From contig NZ_CP023691.1 of assembly GCF_008704855.1 (NCBI RefSeq), positions 3,100,001 through 3,164,000 of the forward strand: DNA of 64,000 bases, given 5' to 3'. The DNA is from Streptomyces platensis (lineage in GTDB: Bacteria; Actinomycetota; Actinomycetes; Streptomycetales; Streptomycetaceae). Positions 25,464 to 34,862 of this stretch are shown in pieces. How positions within the stretch are numbered: position 1 is the first letter of the stretch; each line of letters starts with the position of its first letter. Position numbers and translations under genes: made by a program. A model generated the notes under the pieces. It was not told the origin of the DNA and searched no databases. It was given only the letters and a program-made list of their open reading frames with translations.

Positions 25464-27589
25464 GGCGGCCCGCCCGTCCTGGCTCCACCTCGCTCCCGCC
25501 CGCCCCTACGGCCCCACGCCGCACCGGTCCGCCCCTCCCCGGTCCGCCCGACGCCCGTCTGCCCGGCACCTGCGCGCTCCCCTCCCCGGCCACCCCCCGC
25601 CCCCGTAGCCCCCACTCCCGTCGTTCCCGCTCCCGTCGCCCCCGCTCCCGTCGTCCATCCATCGTTCGCCCCCGCCCCGAAGCCACCGGCCCCCAGCCGG
25701 CTCCCACGCCACCGCCAGCGCCGCATCCGCGACCACGGAGACCCGCAGGCACGCTCCGCGTACCGCAGCCAATCGCGTTCCGCCGCCCGCCCGGTGGCCA
25801 CCGCCCCCACCGCCTCCGCCAAACGGTCGTCGAACTCCGCGCGGGCCCGTTCGGTCAGCCCGACCCCGTTCTGCGCCACGTACGCCGACCGCAACCGCTC
25901 GGTCGCCGCGTCCACATCCGCCGCCAGCCGCCGGTCCGCCGCACCGCGTTCCGCGACGAACTGGCCGAGCGCCTCCCGTAGTTCCCCCACGCCCCGGCCG
26001 GTCGCCGCGGACAGCGCGAGCACCGCCGCGCCGGGCTCCCCGTGCTCGCCGAGCGCCAGCCCGTCCTCGTCCAGCAGCCGGCGCAGATCGTCCACCACCT
26101 GGTCGGCGGCGTCCCCGGGCAGCCGGTCCACCTGGTTGAGGACGACGAACATGACCTCGGCGTAACCCGCCAACGGCCGCAGATAGCGCTCGTGCAGCAC
26201 CGCGTCCGCGTACTTCTCCGGGTCCACCACCCAGATCACCGCGTCCACCAGCTCCAGCATCCGGTCCACCTGGGCGCGGTGCTCGGTGGCCGAGGAGTCG
26301 TGGTCGGGCAGATCGATCAGGATGAGTCCGCGCAGCTCGGTGCTGCCGTCGGCCGGGACGTGCCGGCGGTGGGCGGGCACGCCGAGCCGGTGCAGCAGCC
26401 CGTCCGCGCCCGGCCGGCTGCCCGGCCAGACACAGGCCACCGGCTCCGCGGTCGTCGGCCGCCGCGGCCCGACCTGTGAACGATTCGCCCCGGCCAGCGC
26501 GTTGAACAGCGACGACTTACCACTGCCGGTCGCCCCCGCGATGGCCACAACGGTGTGCTCACCGGACAGCCGGTACCGCTCGTCCGCCGTCTCCAACACG
26601 CGGCCCGCCCCCTCCAGCGTCCGCCCGTCCAGCCGGGTCCGGGACAGCGCGATCAACTCCCGCAACGCATCCAGCCGCCCGCGCAGCCCGCCCCCCACGG
26701 CCCGCCGCCCCCCGTCCGCGACCCACCGGTACGCGCCCCAAGCGCCGCTCTCCGTCTCGGCCGGCGAACGCGGCTGAACCATCGCCTCCATACGCGGATC
26801 GGCACGGAACGCGCCACGTGAGCCCTCGCCACGCGCCCTCTCCATACGGGATCCCCCGCCATGAGCTGCCGCCGTACGGGCCTCCGCGATACGGGCTTCC
26901 GCAGTACGGGTAGCCCAGGCACCGGCCCCCTCGGCAGAGCAGGCACCTCCCGCCCGCACGCCTGAATCGACACCCGCCCCGACCGGCACACCGGCCGCTG
27001 TGCCGCCGGACGCACCGGCCGACGTGCCGACCGCGGTACCTGCCGACGCACCCACACCCGTCGCCACACCCGCCCCCACAGACAGCTCCCCCCGCGTCCC
27101 CGGCCTGGGCACACCCGCACCCCGCGCCCGCCGCGCAATCAACCCGTCATCCCACGCCCCACCCACCATTGCCTCTTGCGCAGCCACCCCAGAAGCCCCT
27201 GCGGACTCCTGCTCCGCCTCCACCACCACGCCCCCCTGAGTCCCCTGAGGCTCCACAGCCCCCACCAACTCCCCAGAAGTCACAGGAATCTCAGAAACCT
27301 CAGCCCCTGCACCCACCCCAGCCTCCCCCTCCACGGGAGACGCCCCCGCCGCCACTGCCGCCCCCGATTCCCCCGGCCTCCGCTCTCCCCCAGTCGCCGC
27401 CCCACCCGCCACCAGCGACTCACCCATCACCGGTGCACTACCGGCCACCGACCCCACACCCCTCCTCAACACCACGCCCTCACCCGGCATCACGCCCTCC
27501 CCCGCCGCACCGCCGGGCTTCCCCTCCCCCATCTCCCGCCCGTTGTTCCCCGCGCCCTCCCCGGAACCAGCCAGCTCGGAATCGCTCAC
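25355..27589 (-). CDS. Dynamin-like/YfjP-type GTPase, apparently frameshifted before its membrane anchor
   Basis: A 744-codon frame. Residues 1 to about 300 are Gly/Ala/Val/Glu/Arg low complexity. The G domain follows: P-loop GATGSGKSS near 348-356, G2 Thr in [10 protein letters not shown]3 [10 protein letters not shown] near 426, G4 VLNQVDRL near 484, then a helical stalk ending [13 protein letters not shown]. After that the frame dissolves into [21 protein letters not shown] repeats and stops, while the expected transmembrane tail lies in another frame downstream (24702-25463). ATG 27589 overlaps the stop of the upstream GTPase (ATGA). In streptomycetes paired dynamin-like proteins DynA/DynB stabilise sporulation septa; identity with that pair is likely but not proven. 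Confidence 0.75.
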   Translation of the reverse strand: MSDSELAGSGEGAGNNGREMGEGKPGGAAGEGVMPGEGVVLRRGVGSVAGSAPVMGESLVAGGAATGGERRPGESGAAVAAGASPVEGEAGVGAGAEVSEIPVTSGELVGAVEPQGTQGGVVVEAEQESAGASGVAAQEAMVGGAWDDGLIARRARGAGVPRPGTRGELSVGAGVATGVGASAGTAVGTSAGASGGTAAGVPVGAGVDSGVRAGGACSAEGAGAWATRTAEARIAEARTAAAHGGGSRMERARGEGSRGAFRADPRMEAMVQPRSPAETESGAWGAYRWVADGGRRAVGGGLRGRLDALRELIALSRTRLDGRTLEGAGRVLETADERYRLSGEHTVVAIAGATGSGKSSLFNALAGANRSQVGPRRPTTAEPVACVWPGSRPGADGLLHRLGVPAHRRHVPADGSTELRGLILIDLPDHDSSATEHRAQVDRMLELVDAVIWVVDPEKYADAVLHERYLRPLAGYAEVMFVVLNQVDRLPGDAADQVVDDLRRLLDEDGLALGEHGEPGAAVLALSAATGRGVGELREALGQFVAERGAADRRLAADVDAATERLRSAYVAQNGVGLTERARAEFDDRLAEAVGAVATGRAAERDWLRYAERACGSPWSRMRRWRWRGSRLGAGGFGAGANDGWTTGAGATGAGTTGVGATGAGGGRGGERAGAGQTGVGRTGEGRTGAAWGRRGGRERGGARTGGPPWGRSARGTAKRQGPARGGRERGGPVPDGMVRGPRV

Positions 27590-29634
27590 CCCGACACCTC
27601 CTCCTTCTGCATCGCCCTCGCCCGCTCGTCCGTCTGCCGCTGCTCCTGCCGCGGTTCGTTCTCCGTCTCCCGCTGCTTCTCCCTCTGCAATACGGACAGC
27701 GCCGCAATCAGCTCCGGCTGTTGGTCCAGCGGCACGGTCAGCTGGTCCAGGGGAGCCAGCCGCCGCTCGCGCTCACCGTCCAGCGCGCGCTCCAGATACG
27801 TGGCCAGGAGCCGGCCGCCCCGCTCGCAGAGCCGGAGCGCGGTCTGCGCCCCCAAGAGGTCGGCGAGGTTCTCGCCCGCCGTACGGGCGCGGCGGCCGCC
27901 GAGCAGGGCGGTGGCCAGCAGCGCCGCCGACTCCTCCGGCTCCACCGACCCGGCACGCTCCCCGGCCTGTCCGGCGCGCGCCTCGCGGGTCTCCTCCTCG
28001 GCCAGCTCCTCCAGGCAGCGCCGCCAGCGCCGGACGATCACCCCGAGCCGGCCGCCCGCACCCGAGGCGCCCGCGGCGGCCGTCAGCGAGACCTCGGCCG
28101 CCGCGGGATCCCGCCGCCAGGCCTCCGCGGCCCGCTCGTCGGCCTCGTCCACGGCGCAGGTCAGCAGCGAGGTGAGCCCGTCGGTCAGGGCGTCGAGCAG
28201 CTCGTCCGACCGGCCGTCGAGCCCATGGTCGCGCCAGTGGGCGCGCGCGTCCCCGGACAGCACCTCACCGGCCGCGACCTCCTGCCGTACCCGCTCAGCG
28301 GCCCGCTCGTACGCCTCCTCGACCCGGCCGGCCAGCCGGAGCGCCGCGGCGTGCTGGGCGGCGGCGGCCCCGGCCAGTGCGGGCATCCGGCTGCGCAGCG
28401 AGGCGATCACCCCGGCGGCCGTACGCTCCGCCGCGGCGGCGCGGGCGACGGGGTCCTGCGCGTGCCGCTCCAGCCAGCCCCGCAGCGCCGCGACGGCCGT
28501 GGCGGGCAGCAGCCCGTTCCCTCCGCCGGCCGACTCGGGCAGCTCGGGAATGGTGAACCGCGGGACATGGCCGAGCCCGGCTCGCTGGAGAAGTTCGGCG
28601 TACCGCCCGGAGATGTCGGTGGCGATCTGATGCGGCACCCGGTCCAGGACGGTCACCAGCGTGACGTCGTACTCCTTGGCCGTACGCAGCAGATGCCAGG
28701 GCACCGCGTCCGCGTACCGGGCGGCCGTGGTGACCAGCACCCACACGTCCGCCGCGCAGATCAGCTCGGCGGCCAGCTCCCGGTTCCGCGCGACCAGCGA
28801 ATCGATATCCGGCGCGTCCAGCAGCGCCAGCCCACTGGGCAGCGCCGGATCCGTCTCGATCCGCACCGTCAGCATCCCGGCCTCGGCCCCGCCCCCATCC
28901 CTCCCGAGCCCTACGCCGCTCCCGCCACCCCCGCCGCCGTACGCCCCATAGCCCCCACCAGCCGCACCCCCACCCACCGCGGCCCCATATCCAAGCCCCT
29001 CCGCGGCCCCCTCCTCCTCCACAAACAGCTCGGACGCCTCACGCTCCGCTCCCACCCCACGAACACCCACCGCCCCGTGCGCGCCACCATGGCTCTCCGG
29101 ACCCGCCCCCGGCCCATGCCCCGCAGGTGCCTCCCGATGTCCCCCGTGAGGCGTATGACCCGCACAGGACCCATGCGCCATACGGGCGCCGGGCCCGCCG
29201 CCCGGCCCACGCCCACCACCCGCCGCATACGCGTCCTCGCCGCCGTCATCCTGCTCGGGCACCCACACCCGGGCGAGCTGCGGCAGCACGCGTGGTCCGG
29301 CGAACCAGTGGAGGTCATCGGGATGGCAGACCAGCACCGGCGTACGCGTCGTCGGGCGCAGCACCCCGGCCTCCGAGACCCGCCGCCCGACCAGCGAATT
29401 GACCAGCGTGGACTTGCCCGCACCGGTCGATCCGCCGATCACCGCGAGCAGCGGGGCCTGAGGAGAGCGCAGACGGGGAATCACATAGTCATCGAGCTGG
29501 GCGAGCAGCTCGGCCCGGTTGCGCCGGGCCCGGGCAGCGCCCCGGAGTGGCAGTGGAAAGCGTGCGGCGTCGACGCGGTCGCGCAGAACGGACAGTGCGT
29601 CGATCAGCCGGGGTCGTACGTCCAAGGTCGCCAC
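27586..29634 (-). CDS. Dynamin-like GTPase, first of a pair
   Basis: A 682-residue GTPase from GTG 29634; an in-frame start at 29793 would add 53 residues of poor composition that overlap the promoter. Landmarks: P-loop [15 protein letters not shown] near 67-81, G2 region [16 protein letters not shown]3 [10 protein letters not shown] and G4-like TVLDRVP. A Gly/His/Glu-rich insertion of about 100 residues lies between G2 and G3 ([12 protein letters not shown] to GGGAEAGML), where compact relatives have a short loop. The C-terminal half is helical (stalk) with a charged Gln/Arg tail. The gene is translationally coupled to the second GTPase. Membrane remodelling at division septa is the family role; direct evidence here is limited to sequence. 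Confidence 0.8.
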   Translation of the reverse strand: MATLDVRPRLIDALSVLRDRVDAARFPLPLRGAARARRNRAELLAQLDDYVIPRLRSPQAPLLAVIGGSTGAGKSTLVNSLVGRRVSEAGVLRPTTRTPVLVCHPDDLHWFAGPRVLPQLARVWVPEQDDGGEDAYAAGGGRGPGGGPGARMAHGSCAGHTPHGGHREAPAGHGPGAGPESHGGAHGAVGVRGVGAEREASELFVEEEGAAEGLGYGAAVGGGAAGGGYGAYGGGGGGSGVGLGRDGGGAEAGMLTVRIETDPALPSGLALLDAPDIDSLVARNRELAAELICAADVWVLVTTAARYADAVPWHLLRTAKEYDVTLVTVLDRVPHQIATDISGRYAELLQRAGLGHVPRFTIPELPESAGGGNGLLPATAVAALRGWLERHAQDPVARAAAAERTAAGVIASLRSRMPALAGAAAAQHAAALRLAGRVEEAYERAAERVRQEVAAGEVLSGDARAHWRDHGLDGRSDELLDALTDGLTSLLTCAVDEADERAAEAWRRDPAAAEVSLTAAAGASGAGGRLGVIVRRWRRCLEELAEEETREARAGQAGERAGSVEPEESAALLATALLGGRRARTAGENLADLLGAQTALRLCERGGRLLATYLERALDGERERRLAPLDQLTVPLDQQPELIAALSVLQREKQRETENEPRQEQRQTDERARAMQKEEVSG

Positions 29635-29936
29635 ATGTGCAGAATGCCCAATTTCGTTGGGTTTTTGAAGCGTATAACCCCTCGTGCGCGCCGCAAGAAC
29701 CCCCACAGAACGGGATAAGTGGCGCGCGAGACGTCCGCGACAAGTGAGGCGCAGGCATAACGAGTGCACAACACCCGCCGCACGAGGCGCCAAAAGCGGT
29801 GCAGGATTCGTACCTGCCTGCGATTATCGGGACCGCTTCACCGAACCTCCACAACGTGCCACGGAGGTGAAGCAACCGGGACGAGGCACCCGGACCTCTA
29901 TCCTTGTCCGCGGTCCGTGATCCACGTCCACACCCG
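29635..29936. other. Promoter region between the GTPase operon and the tRNA
   Basis: Lower-GC than its surroundings (for example CCCAATTTCGTTGGGTTTTT), with no gene. It should hold the promoter of the GTPase pair (minus) and of the tRNA (plus). The complementary CCCAA and TTGGG arms could pair around the T-rich start. Confidence 0.5.
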
Positions 29937-30012
29937 GCCCCCGTAGCTCAGTGGATAGAGCAGGTGCCTTCTAAGCACTTGGCCGCAGGTTCGAGTCCTG
30001 CCGGGGGCGCCA
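29937..30012 (+). tRNA. tRNA-Arg (anticodon TCT)
   Basis: A 76-base cloverleaf: acceptor stem GCCCCCG/CGGGGGC with G73 and encoded CCA, D arm GCTC-AGTGGATA-GAGC, anticodon arm GGTGC-CTTCTAA-GCACT with TCT at positions 34-36, and T arm CAGG-TTCGAGT-CCTG. It reads the rare AGA codon. Its 3' half is the likely attachment site for the element whose recombinase remnant lies next to it. Confidence 0.96.
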
Positions 30013-30029
30013 TCGCCCGTACGGTGTCC

Positions 30030-30054
30030 AGCCCTCCCTTGTGGAGGGCTTTTT
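30030..30054 (+). terminator. Intrinsic terminator of the tRNA gene
   Basis: An 8-bp stem AGCCCTCC/GGAGGGCT with a five-base loop and a following run of five T, 18 bases after the tRNA CCA end. This is a classical rho-independent terminator, unusual in having a T-run in this GC-rich genome. Confidence 0.9.
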
Positions 30055-30541
30055 CGCTGGTCAGGGGCGGTTTGGCGGACGCGTCGTGGCAGCTTCGGCA
30101 GGGCCGGAACGGCTCCCGGCGGCGAGGGCGTCAGTCCGGCTGGCGCGGGTTTTGAACGGCTCTCCGCGGCTGGTTTTCCCGAAAACTTCCCGAAGTTTTT
30201 CGACGGTCCCTTCACAGCTGCGGGCACGGTGGGCAGCCGCTGGGGCTCTTCGATCCGCCCCTGGAGTTCGGTCAGCTCTCCGGTGATGCAGCGCGTGGAG
30301 ATGGCCAGGAGGACGGGGACGCTGTTGCCCGCCCAGGCGGCGACCTGGGCCGGCGGGATGCCGTTGTTGAGCCAGGTCGTCAGGCAGGTGTGGCGAAGGT
30401 CGTACGCACGCTTGCCGACGGGCGAGCTGTACTCGTGCTCGATGAGGACGGCCTTTCGGGCCTTGCGCCAGACCCGGCGGAACACCGATCCGGTGGGCAG
30501 CCGTACGGCAAAGGCTGCTCGTACCGAAGATCACCGACGAC

Positions 30542-31072
30542 ATGCGGAAGTCGACTGTCCTCGCTCCGGGCAAGCGGACGATCGCCATCGATCCGGAGTA
30601 CCCACTCTTCAGCGGCGTCCCCCTCGAAGGGATCGTCGGGGACTGGCAGATCGACCAGGACGGCGGGTTCGGCGACTTCGTCCGTAACCGGCACTACCGC
30701 CCCACCCCGACGGCGGTCGGAATGCTTCGGGCAGAGAACACGGTGGAGCGGGCCGTCCAGCTCAGGCTGCTCGGCCGCATTACGGAGGACGAACTTGTGA
30801 AGGAGCTGCGCTCCGCTCAGGTCCTGGTCCCCGTGGAGGACGACGGCAGTACGCCGCGCCTCCGGGAGCGCGGCCCCGGAGAGCGCCCATTCTTGCTGAT
30901 GTACACCGGAGTGCGCCACGCACCGCAGGGCGGGGAGCATTGCCGCTGGATGAACGCCGCGGAGGTGGCGGGTCGCATGATTAATCTCGACATCGAGATC
31001 GACGAGGGGAGCGCGGCATGCCTCGACATTGCGGCTTCCAAGGTGGCGGTGAGCCCTTTCGGCTGCCCCTGA
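30542..31072 (+). CDS. Type VII secretion-associated (SseB-like) protein, probably 5'-truncated
   Basis: The 176-residue product resembles short actinobacterial proteins annotated as type VII secretion-system-associated: an IDPEYPLFSGVPLEGIVGDW core, FVRNRHYRPTPTAVGM, a helical NTVERAVQLRLLGRITEDELV segment and a beta strand LVPVEDDG. ATG 30542 has no good ribosome-binding sequence. The codons just upstream (PKITDD) continue the homologous sequence without a start, which suggests that the true N-terminus was lost when this DNA was joined to the recombinase remnant. No ESX genes are in the window. Family assignment is from recall of similar sequences and is moderate. Confidence 0.5.
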   Translation: MRKSTVLAPGKRTIAIDPEYPLFSGVPLEGIVGDWQIDQDGGFGDFVRNRHYRPTPTAVGMLRAENTVERAVQLRLLGRITEDELVKELRSAQVLVPVEDDGSTPRLRERGPGERPFLLMYTGVRHAPQGGEHCRWMNAAEVAGRMINLDIEIDEGSAACLDIAASKVAVSPFGCP

Positions 31073-31343
31073 GACGCTATCCGCTTACCGAACGTGATCC
31101 TTCGATTCGGCTTGGGCGGGCATGAACTCCGGCTGGCGGCGGGGGAGATAGGACGGTTCGTCCCGACCGGGTTCCGTCCCAGTGTCCCGTAGTACCCGCA
31201 CATCGCACACGCGAAGGCATAGGCGCGCAGTACTTCTTCGGCGAATCCTGACCTAGGGCATGGCACTGACAGTGGGGCCGACGCACCGGCTGAGTAAGGT
31301 GAGCGATCATGGGAGCAGCCGGAGCGGAGGGGGTGTTAGCGCC

Positions 31344-31919
31344 ATGCTGGAGCCAGGACTGGGGACGCCGGATCCGTTCGTCTCGATGCCCGCGCCGAGT
31401 GTGAAAGGGCGTCTCTTCGGCGGCCTCTTCTTCTTTCTGGCGCTTCTCTGCGCCGGCTTCTCGCTGTACAACTCGACGCACGCAGCGGGCCTCGTCGGTC
31501 GTCACGGCACGCTCACGGTCGAGCGCTGCTGGATCGACCACGGAAGCCGTCACCACAGCGACAAGACGGTGTGCGCCGGCACCTTCCGCGCAGACGACGG
31601 AACGACCGTCGATCACGAGGCGACCATCACGGCAGACCGCGAACGGGGCGACCGCATCCCCGTCCAGCAGACCGTGAGCGGCTACCTCGCCACCGGCTTC
31701 GGCGAGATCTGGCGCTGGTGCGCGCTGTTCTTCCTCGGCTGGATCGTCGCCGCGCTGGGGATCCCGTTCGCCGCGACCGGCATCATGCCGAGCAGGGGAC
31801 AGGCCATGGCCGTGGGCCGGTTGATCGCCGGAACCCGCGCGAGTGCCTGGATGAAGCGGCTGGTCCTGGGCGGCGCCGGTGGTGCGGCGCTCAGCCTCTA
31901 CCTGGCCTGGATCTTCTGA
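31344..31919 (+). CDS. Small membrane protein of unknown function
   Basis: A 191-residue protein from ATG 31344, the start nearest to GGAGGGGG. Hydrophobic segments: about 23-45 (GLFFFLALLCAGFSLY), about 128-148 (WCALFFLGWIVAALGIPFAA) and about 170-190 (LVLGGAGGAALSLYLAW). Between the first two lies an outside domain of about 80 residues with two Cys (VERCWIDHGS, VCAGTF) that could form a disulphide, and beta-rich sequence. Such two-Cys outside domains occur in DUF3592-like actinobacterial membrane proteins; the link is weak. It lies in the accessory zone between the recombinase remnant and the ADP-ribosylglycohydrolase. Confidence 0.55.
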   Translation: MLEPGLGTPDPFVSMPAPSVKGRLFGGLFFFLALLCAGFSLYNSTHAAGLVGRHGTLTVERCWIDHGSRHHSDKTVCAGTFRADDGTTVDHEATITADRERGDRIPVQQTVSGYLATGFGEIWRWCALFFLGWIVAALGIPFAATGIMPSRGQAMAVGRLIAGTRASAWMKRLVLGGAGGAALSLYLAWIF

Positions 31920-31991
31920 GCCGGACGGCTCCGACCACGCGATCGATCGACGCAATGACCATGAGCACAACCATCAAGTGAGGGAACCGGC

Positions 31992-33155
31992 TTGAACAGT
32001 CAGTCGTGGGGCGACATCGTCGCCCGCCGTGCCCGTGTCCGTGGCTGTCTTCTGGGCGGGGCGATAGGCGACGCCCTGGGATACCCGATCGAGTTCCAGT
32101 CGCTGGCCTCGATCCGCAACGGCTACGGGCCGTCCGGGGTCACCGGCTTCCTGCCGGTCGGCGGCGTCGTCCTCGGCCAGGTCTCCGATGACACCCAGAT
32201 GACCCTCTTCACCGCGGAAGGCCTCATCCGCGCCTACGCCCGCTACGGCCCCGCCACCGGCGACGGCATCAGCTCCGCCGGGCCCGTGATCGTGCGGAAC
32301 GCCTATCTGCGCTGGCTCGACACCCAGAACCACCCCGCGCCCCCGCCGCCGGCCGAACTCGCCTACGACCGCACCGGCTGGCTGCGCCAGCAGACCTGGC
32401 TCTACGCCCGCCGTGCCCCCGGCAACGCCTGCGTCTCCGGCCTCCGCTACGAGCACATCCCCGACAAGCTCGGCGAGCTCGGAGCGCCGGGGCCGGTCAA
32501 CCCCGACTCCAAGGGCTGCGGCACGGTCATGCGCTCGGCTCCCTTCGGCCTCACCGGCATGCCCGTTCGCCGAGCCTTCGAATTCGCCGCCCGCTGCGCC
32601 CAGATCACCCATGGCCATCCCACCGGCTACTACGCGGCCGGTGCCTTCGCCGCCATGATCGGACACCTACTGGACGGCGACTCCCTCGAAGGCGCCGTGC
32701 TGCGCTCGATGGAACTCCTCGCCCGCTATCCCGGCCACGAGGAGACGACGGCCGCCCTCCGCAAGGCGGTCGACCTGGCTGCCGACGGCACCGCGACCCC
32801 CGAGAAGGTCGAAACCCTCGGCGGAGGCTGGATCGCCGAGGAGGCCCTGGCCATCGCCGTCTACTGTGCCCTCGCCCGCCCCGCCGACCCGGCACCCCGG
32901 CGCACGCGCGTTGAGTCAGCCTTCCTGCTCTCCGTCAACCACTCCGGTGACAGCGACTCCACGGGATCCATCTGCGGCAACCTCCTCGGCGCCCACCACG
33001 GCGACCTCGCCCTCCCCCCGTCCTGGCTCACCGCCGTCGAGGGCCGTGGCACGATCACCGAGCTGGCCGACGACTTCTCAGCGGCGTTCCACCCCCTCAC
33101 CCACCAGCCGTACAACGAGTCGTTCTTCGCCCCCGGGCGCTACCCGCGCAGCTGA
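31992..33155 (+). CDS. ADP-ribosylglycohydrolase family protein (DraG type)
   Basis: A 387-residue enzyme of the all-helical DraG/ARH family, which removes ADP-ribose from proteins or nucleic acids using two Mg ions. Metal-site motifs are complete: GGAIGDALGYPIEF near residues 22-35, VSDDTQMTLFTAEGL near 65-79 and HSGDSDSTGSICGN near 317-330. The start is TTG at 31992, with TGAGGGAA nine bases upstream, and the protein then begins NSQSWGDIVARRARVRGCLLG as relatives do. No ADP-ribosyltransferase is visible nearby, so the substrate is unknown. The setting in a decayed accessory zone suggests a defence or toxin-antidote origin, but this is only a possibility. Confidence 0.88.
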   Translation: MNSQSWGDIVARRARVRGCLLGGAIGDALGYPIEFQSLASIRNGYGPSGVTGFLPVGGVVLGQVSDDTQMTLFTAEGLIRAYARYGPATGDGISSAGPVIVRNAYLRWLDTQNHPAPPPPAELAYDRTGWLRQQTWLYARRAPGNACVSGLRYEHIPDKLGELGAPGPVNPDSKGCGTVMRSAPFGLTGMPVRRAFEFAARCAQITHGHPTGYYAAGAFAAMIGHLLDGDSLEGAVLRSMELLARYPGHEETTAALRKAVDLAADGTATPEKVETLGGGWIAEEALAIAVYCALARPADPAPRRTRVESAFLLSVNHSGDSDSTGSICGNLLGAHHGDLALPPSWLTAVEGRGTITELADDFSAAFHPLTHQPYNESFFAPGRYPRS

Positions 33156-33216
33156 CGCCGCTCGGCCACGGGCGCCCACCCGGCACCGTACGGCAGTGCC
33201 CGGGCATGATGGAGGG

Positions 33217-33573
33217 GTGCGGCGGGAAGCGATCTCCTGGGAGCGGCTGACCGATGCGCGCGCTGACCGGATCGGAAAGCTGACGGCGGCGGACGGCGGT
33301 CCGTGGCTGCGCGTCGCGATCGACGGGGCGCCGACCGCCCATCCGGAAGGGCTGGCGGCGCGCTTGGCGGATGTCCTGCGGATCCGCGGACGCTCGGTGC
33401 AGACCGTCGGGACGGGCGGCTTCCTGCGACCCGCCTCGCTCCGGTACGAATTCGGGCCCGAGGACCCCGACGCGTACTACGACCAATGGCTCGATACGGG
33501 TGCGCTGTGGCGCGAGGTCTTCAACCCCCTGGAGGCGGACGGCAGCGGGCGCATCCTGCCCGACCTGTGGGAC
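33217..33573 (+). pseudogene. Uridine-kinase-like gene truncated by an insertion
   Basis: GTG 33217 (after GGAGG) opens a frame for a P-loop-type nucleoside kinase relative of actinobacteria: REAISWERLTDARADRIG, LRVAIDGAPTAHPEGLAARL and TGALWREVFNPLEADGSG. The Walker-type loop is degenerate (DGAPTAHPE), as is normal in this subfamily. After RILPDLWD at 33573 the sequence changes abruptly to insertion-element DNA, so about 40% of the protein is lost. The missing 3' part is not found on the other side of the element, so a deletion accompanied or followed insertion. Confidence 0.75.
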
Positions 33574-34345
33574 AGGCCCGCATCGAGATCGGATAGAAGC
33601 TCCGCGATCCACCTGGCGAGCACGTCGTCTGCAACATCGAGCGGCTGCACACAGGGGGCCTCTGGGAAGAACAAAGGCACGGCCTCGCCCAGGTCATACG
33701 CCCGCAAGGCGGCGGCCGCCGACGGGCCGGTGACCGCGCCTGCCTGGCAGCGATCATCTTCGTGGCCACCTCGGGCTGCACGTGGCGGCAACTGCCGCCG
33801 GTGTTCGGGCCGGCCTGGCCCACCGTCTACCGGCGCTTCGCCCAGTGGAGCCGGGACCGGGTGTGGGCCAGGCTGCACCGCGTCATCCTGGACGAGCTCG
33901 GCGCCCGCGGAGCGTTGGACTGGTCGCAGTGTGCGATTGACTCCGTCAGCGTCAGGGCGGCAAAAGGGGGCCACTGACCGGACCGAATCCGACCGATCGA
34001 GGCAAGAGCGGATCGAAAATCCACCCGATCACGGACCGCAACGGGCTGCCCCTGTCCCTGGGCATCTCCGGCGCCAACATGCACGACAGCCTCGGACTGG
34101 AACCACTCGTGGGCGGGATCCCGCCCATCCGCTCCCGCCGCGGACCGCGCCGCCGGCATCCAGCCAAGCTCCATGCCGACAAGGGCTACGACTACGACCA
34201 CCTGCGCCGATGGCTCCGTAAGAAAGGCATCCGTCACCGCATCGCCCGCAAGGGCATCGAGTCCTCCACCCGGCTGGGCCGCCACCGCTGGGTCGTCGAA
34301 AGGACGGTCTCCTGGCTCGCCGGATGCCGCCGCCTGCTCTGGCGG
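33574..34345 (+). mobile_element. IS5-family insertion remnant with two-frame transposase
   Basis: Transposase sequence in frame one reads TSGCTWRQLPPVFG, RRFAQWSRDRVWARLHRVIL and WSQCAIDSVSVRAAKGG and stops at 33977. The continuation LTGPNPTDRGKSGSKIHPIT, LHADKGYDYDHLRRWLR and GRHRWVVERTVSWLAGCRRL lies in the -1 frame. The join falls on AAAAGGGGGCC, where a -1 slip restores KGGPLTGPNP; IS5 relatives of this group are known to use such frameshifting. The DDE residues are Asp in CAIDSV, Asp in SGANMHDS and Glu in VVERTVSW. The C-terminus after CRRLLWRQ is missing, the 5' end is degenerate, and no terminal inverted repeats are clear, so the element is dead. Confidence 0.82.
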
Positions 34346-34475
34346 CAGAGCCCGAAGGCCCCCCTGGACCTCGGTGCGGCGGACGGGCCCGTTCCGGTTG
34401 TCGGCCCGGCCGCCGGGGCAGCGTTGTCGCGGCCGCAGCGGTGCTCAGCTCGGGCAGGTAGGTCTCGAAACGCTG

Positions 34476-34802
34476 TTACGAGGTGGCGTCGCGGGTGCGC
34501 AGGTCTTCGTTGATGCGCTGGGCTTCTTCGAGTTGGTCTTCGAGGATGATGATGCGGCAGGCGGCTTCGATGGGGGTGCCGGCGTCGACGAGTTCGCGGG
34601 CCCGGGCGGCGATGCGTAGTTGGTAGCGGGAGTAGCGGCGGTGACCGCCTTCGGAGCGCAGCGGGGTGATCAGGCGATGCTCACCGAGGGCGCGGAGGAA
34701 GGCGGGGGCGGTGCCGATCATTTCGGCTGCCCGGCCCATGGTGTAGGCGGGGTAGTCGTCGTCGTCGAACTTGTCGACGGGGCGGGGACTGCGAGGGGGC
34801 AT
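34476..34802 (-). CDS. MerR-family regulator (cold-shock-associated type)
   Basis: A 108-residue protein with a MerR winged helix: [20 protein letters not shown] (helix-turn-helix), then [20 protein letters not shown] and [21 protein letters not shown] short coiled coil ([17 protein letters not shown]) ends the protein; there is no effector domain, so it probably dimerises without a ligand. ATG 34802 follows AAGAGG. Close relatives in streptomycetes stand beside cold-shock protein genes, and here csp and a DEAD-box helicase lie 4-6 kb away. A conserved hairpin (34830-34862) stands just upstream of its start. Confidence 0.85.
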   Translation of the reverse strand: MPPRSPRPVDKFDDDDYPAYTMGRAAEMIGTAPAFLRALGEHRLITPLRSEGGHRRYSRYQLRIAARARELVDAGTPIEAACRIIILEDQLEEAQRINEDLRTRDATS

Positions 34803-34829
34803 AGACCTCTTCTTTCGGGGACGCGTCGA

Positions 34830-34862
34830 GGGGCCCGAGTGCCGTTCCGGCACCCGGGCCCC
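34830..34862. terminator. Hairpin at the outer end of leader copy A
   Basis: Stem GGGGCCCGAGTGCC/GGCACCCGGGCCCC (13 of 14 pairs) with loop GTTCC. The copy-B hairpin at 36703-36735 has a different sequence but keeps full pairing, so the structure appears selected. Direction of action is uncertain. Confidence 0.6.

Larger units (their letters stand above)
29898..30485 (-). pseudogene. Tyrosine recombinase remnant, catalytic Tyr replaced by Ser
   Basis: Only the C-terminal catalytic part survives: KRAYDLRHTCLTTWLNNG (the R-H motif of the family), PPAQVAAWAGNSV (the second H/W position, here Trp-Ala-Gly-Asn) and LLAISTRCITG. Relatives from pSAM2-like integrative elements read LLxVYAKC at the last site, so the nucleophilic Tyr is Ser63 here (codon at 30297-30299, TCC where TAC is expected). 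The frame then runs on without a stop through the antisense of the tRNA. The N-terminal arm and core-binding domain are missing. Its position against a tRNA 3' end is that of an integrase next to its attachment site. Confidence 0.75.

Noticed and set aside
30542..31919. A type VII secretion locus
   Set aside because: Only one associated-type protein is recognised; no EccC, WXG100 or EccD gene is near.
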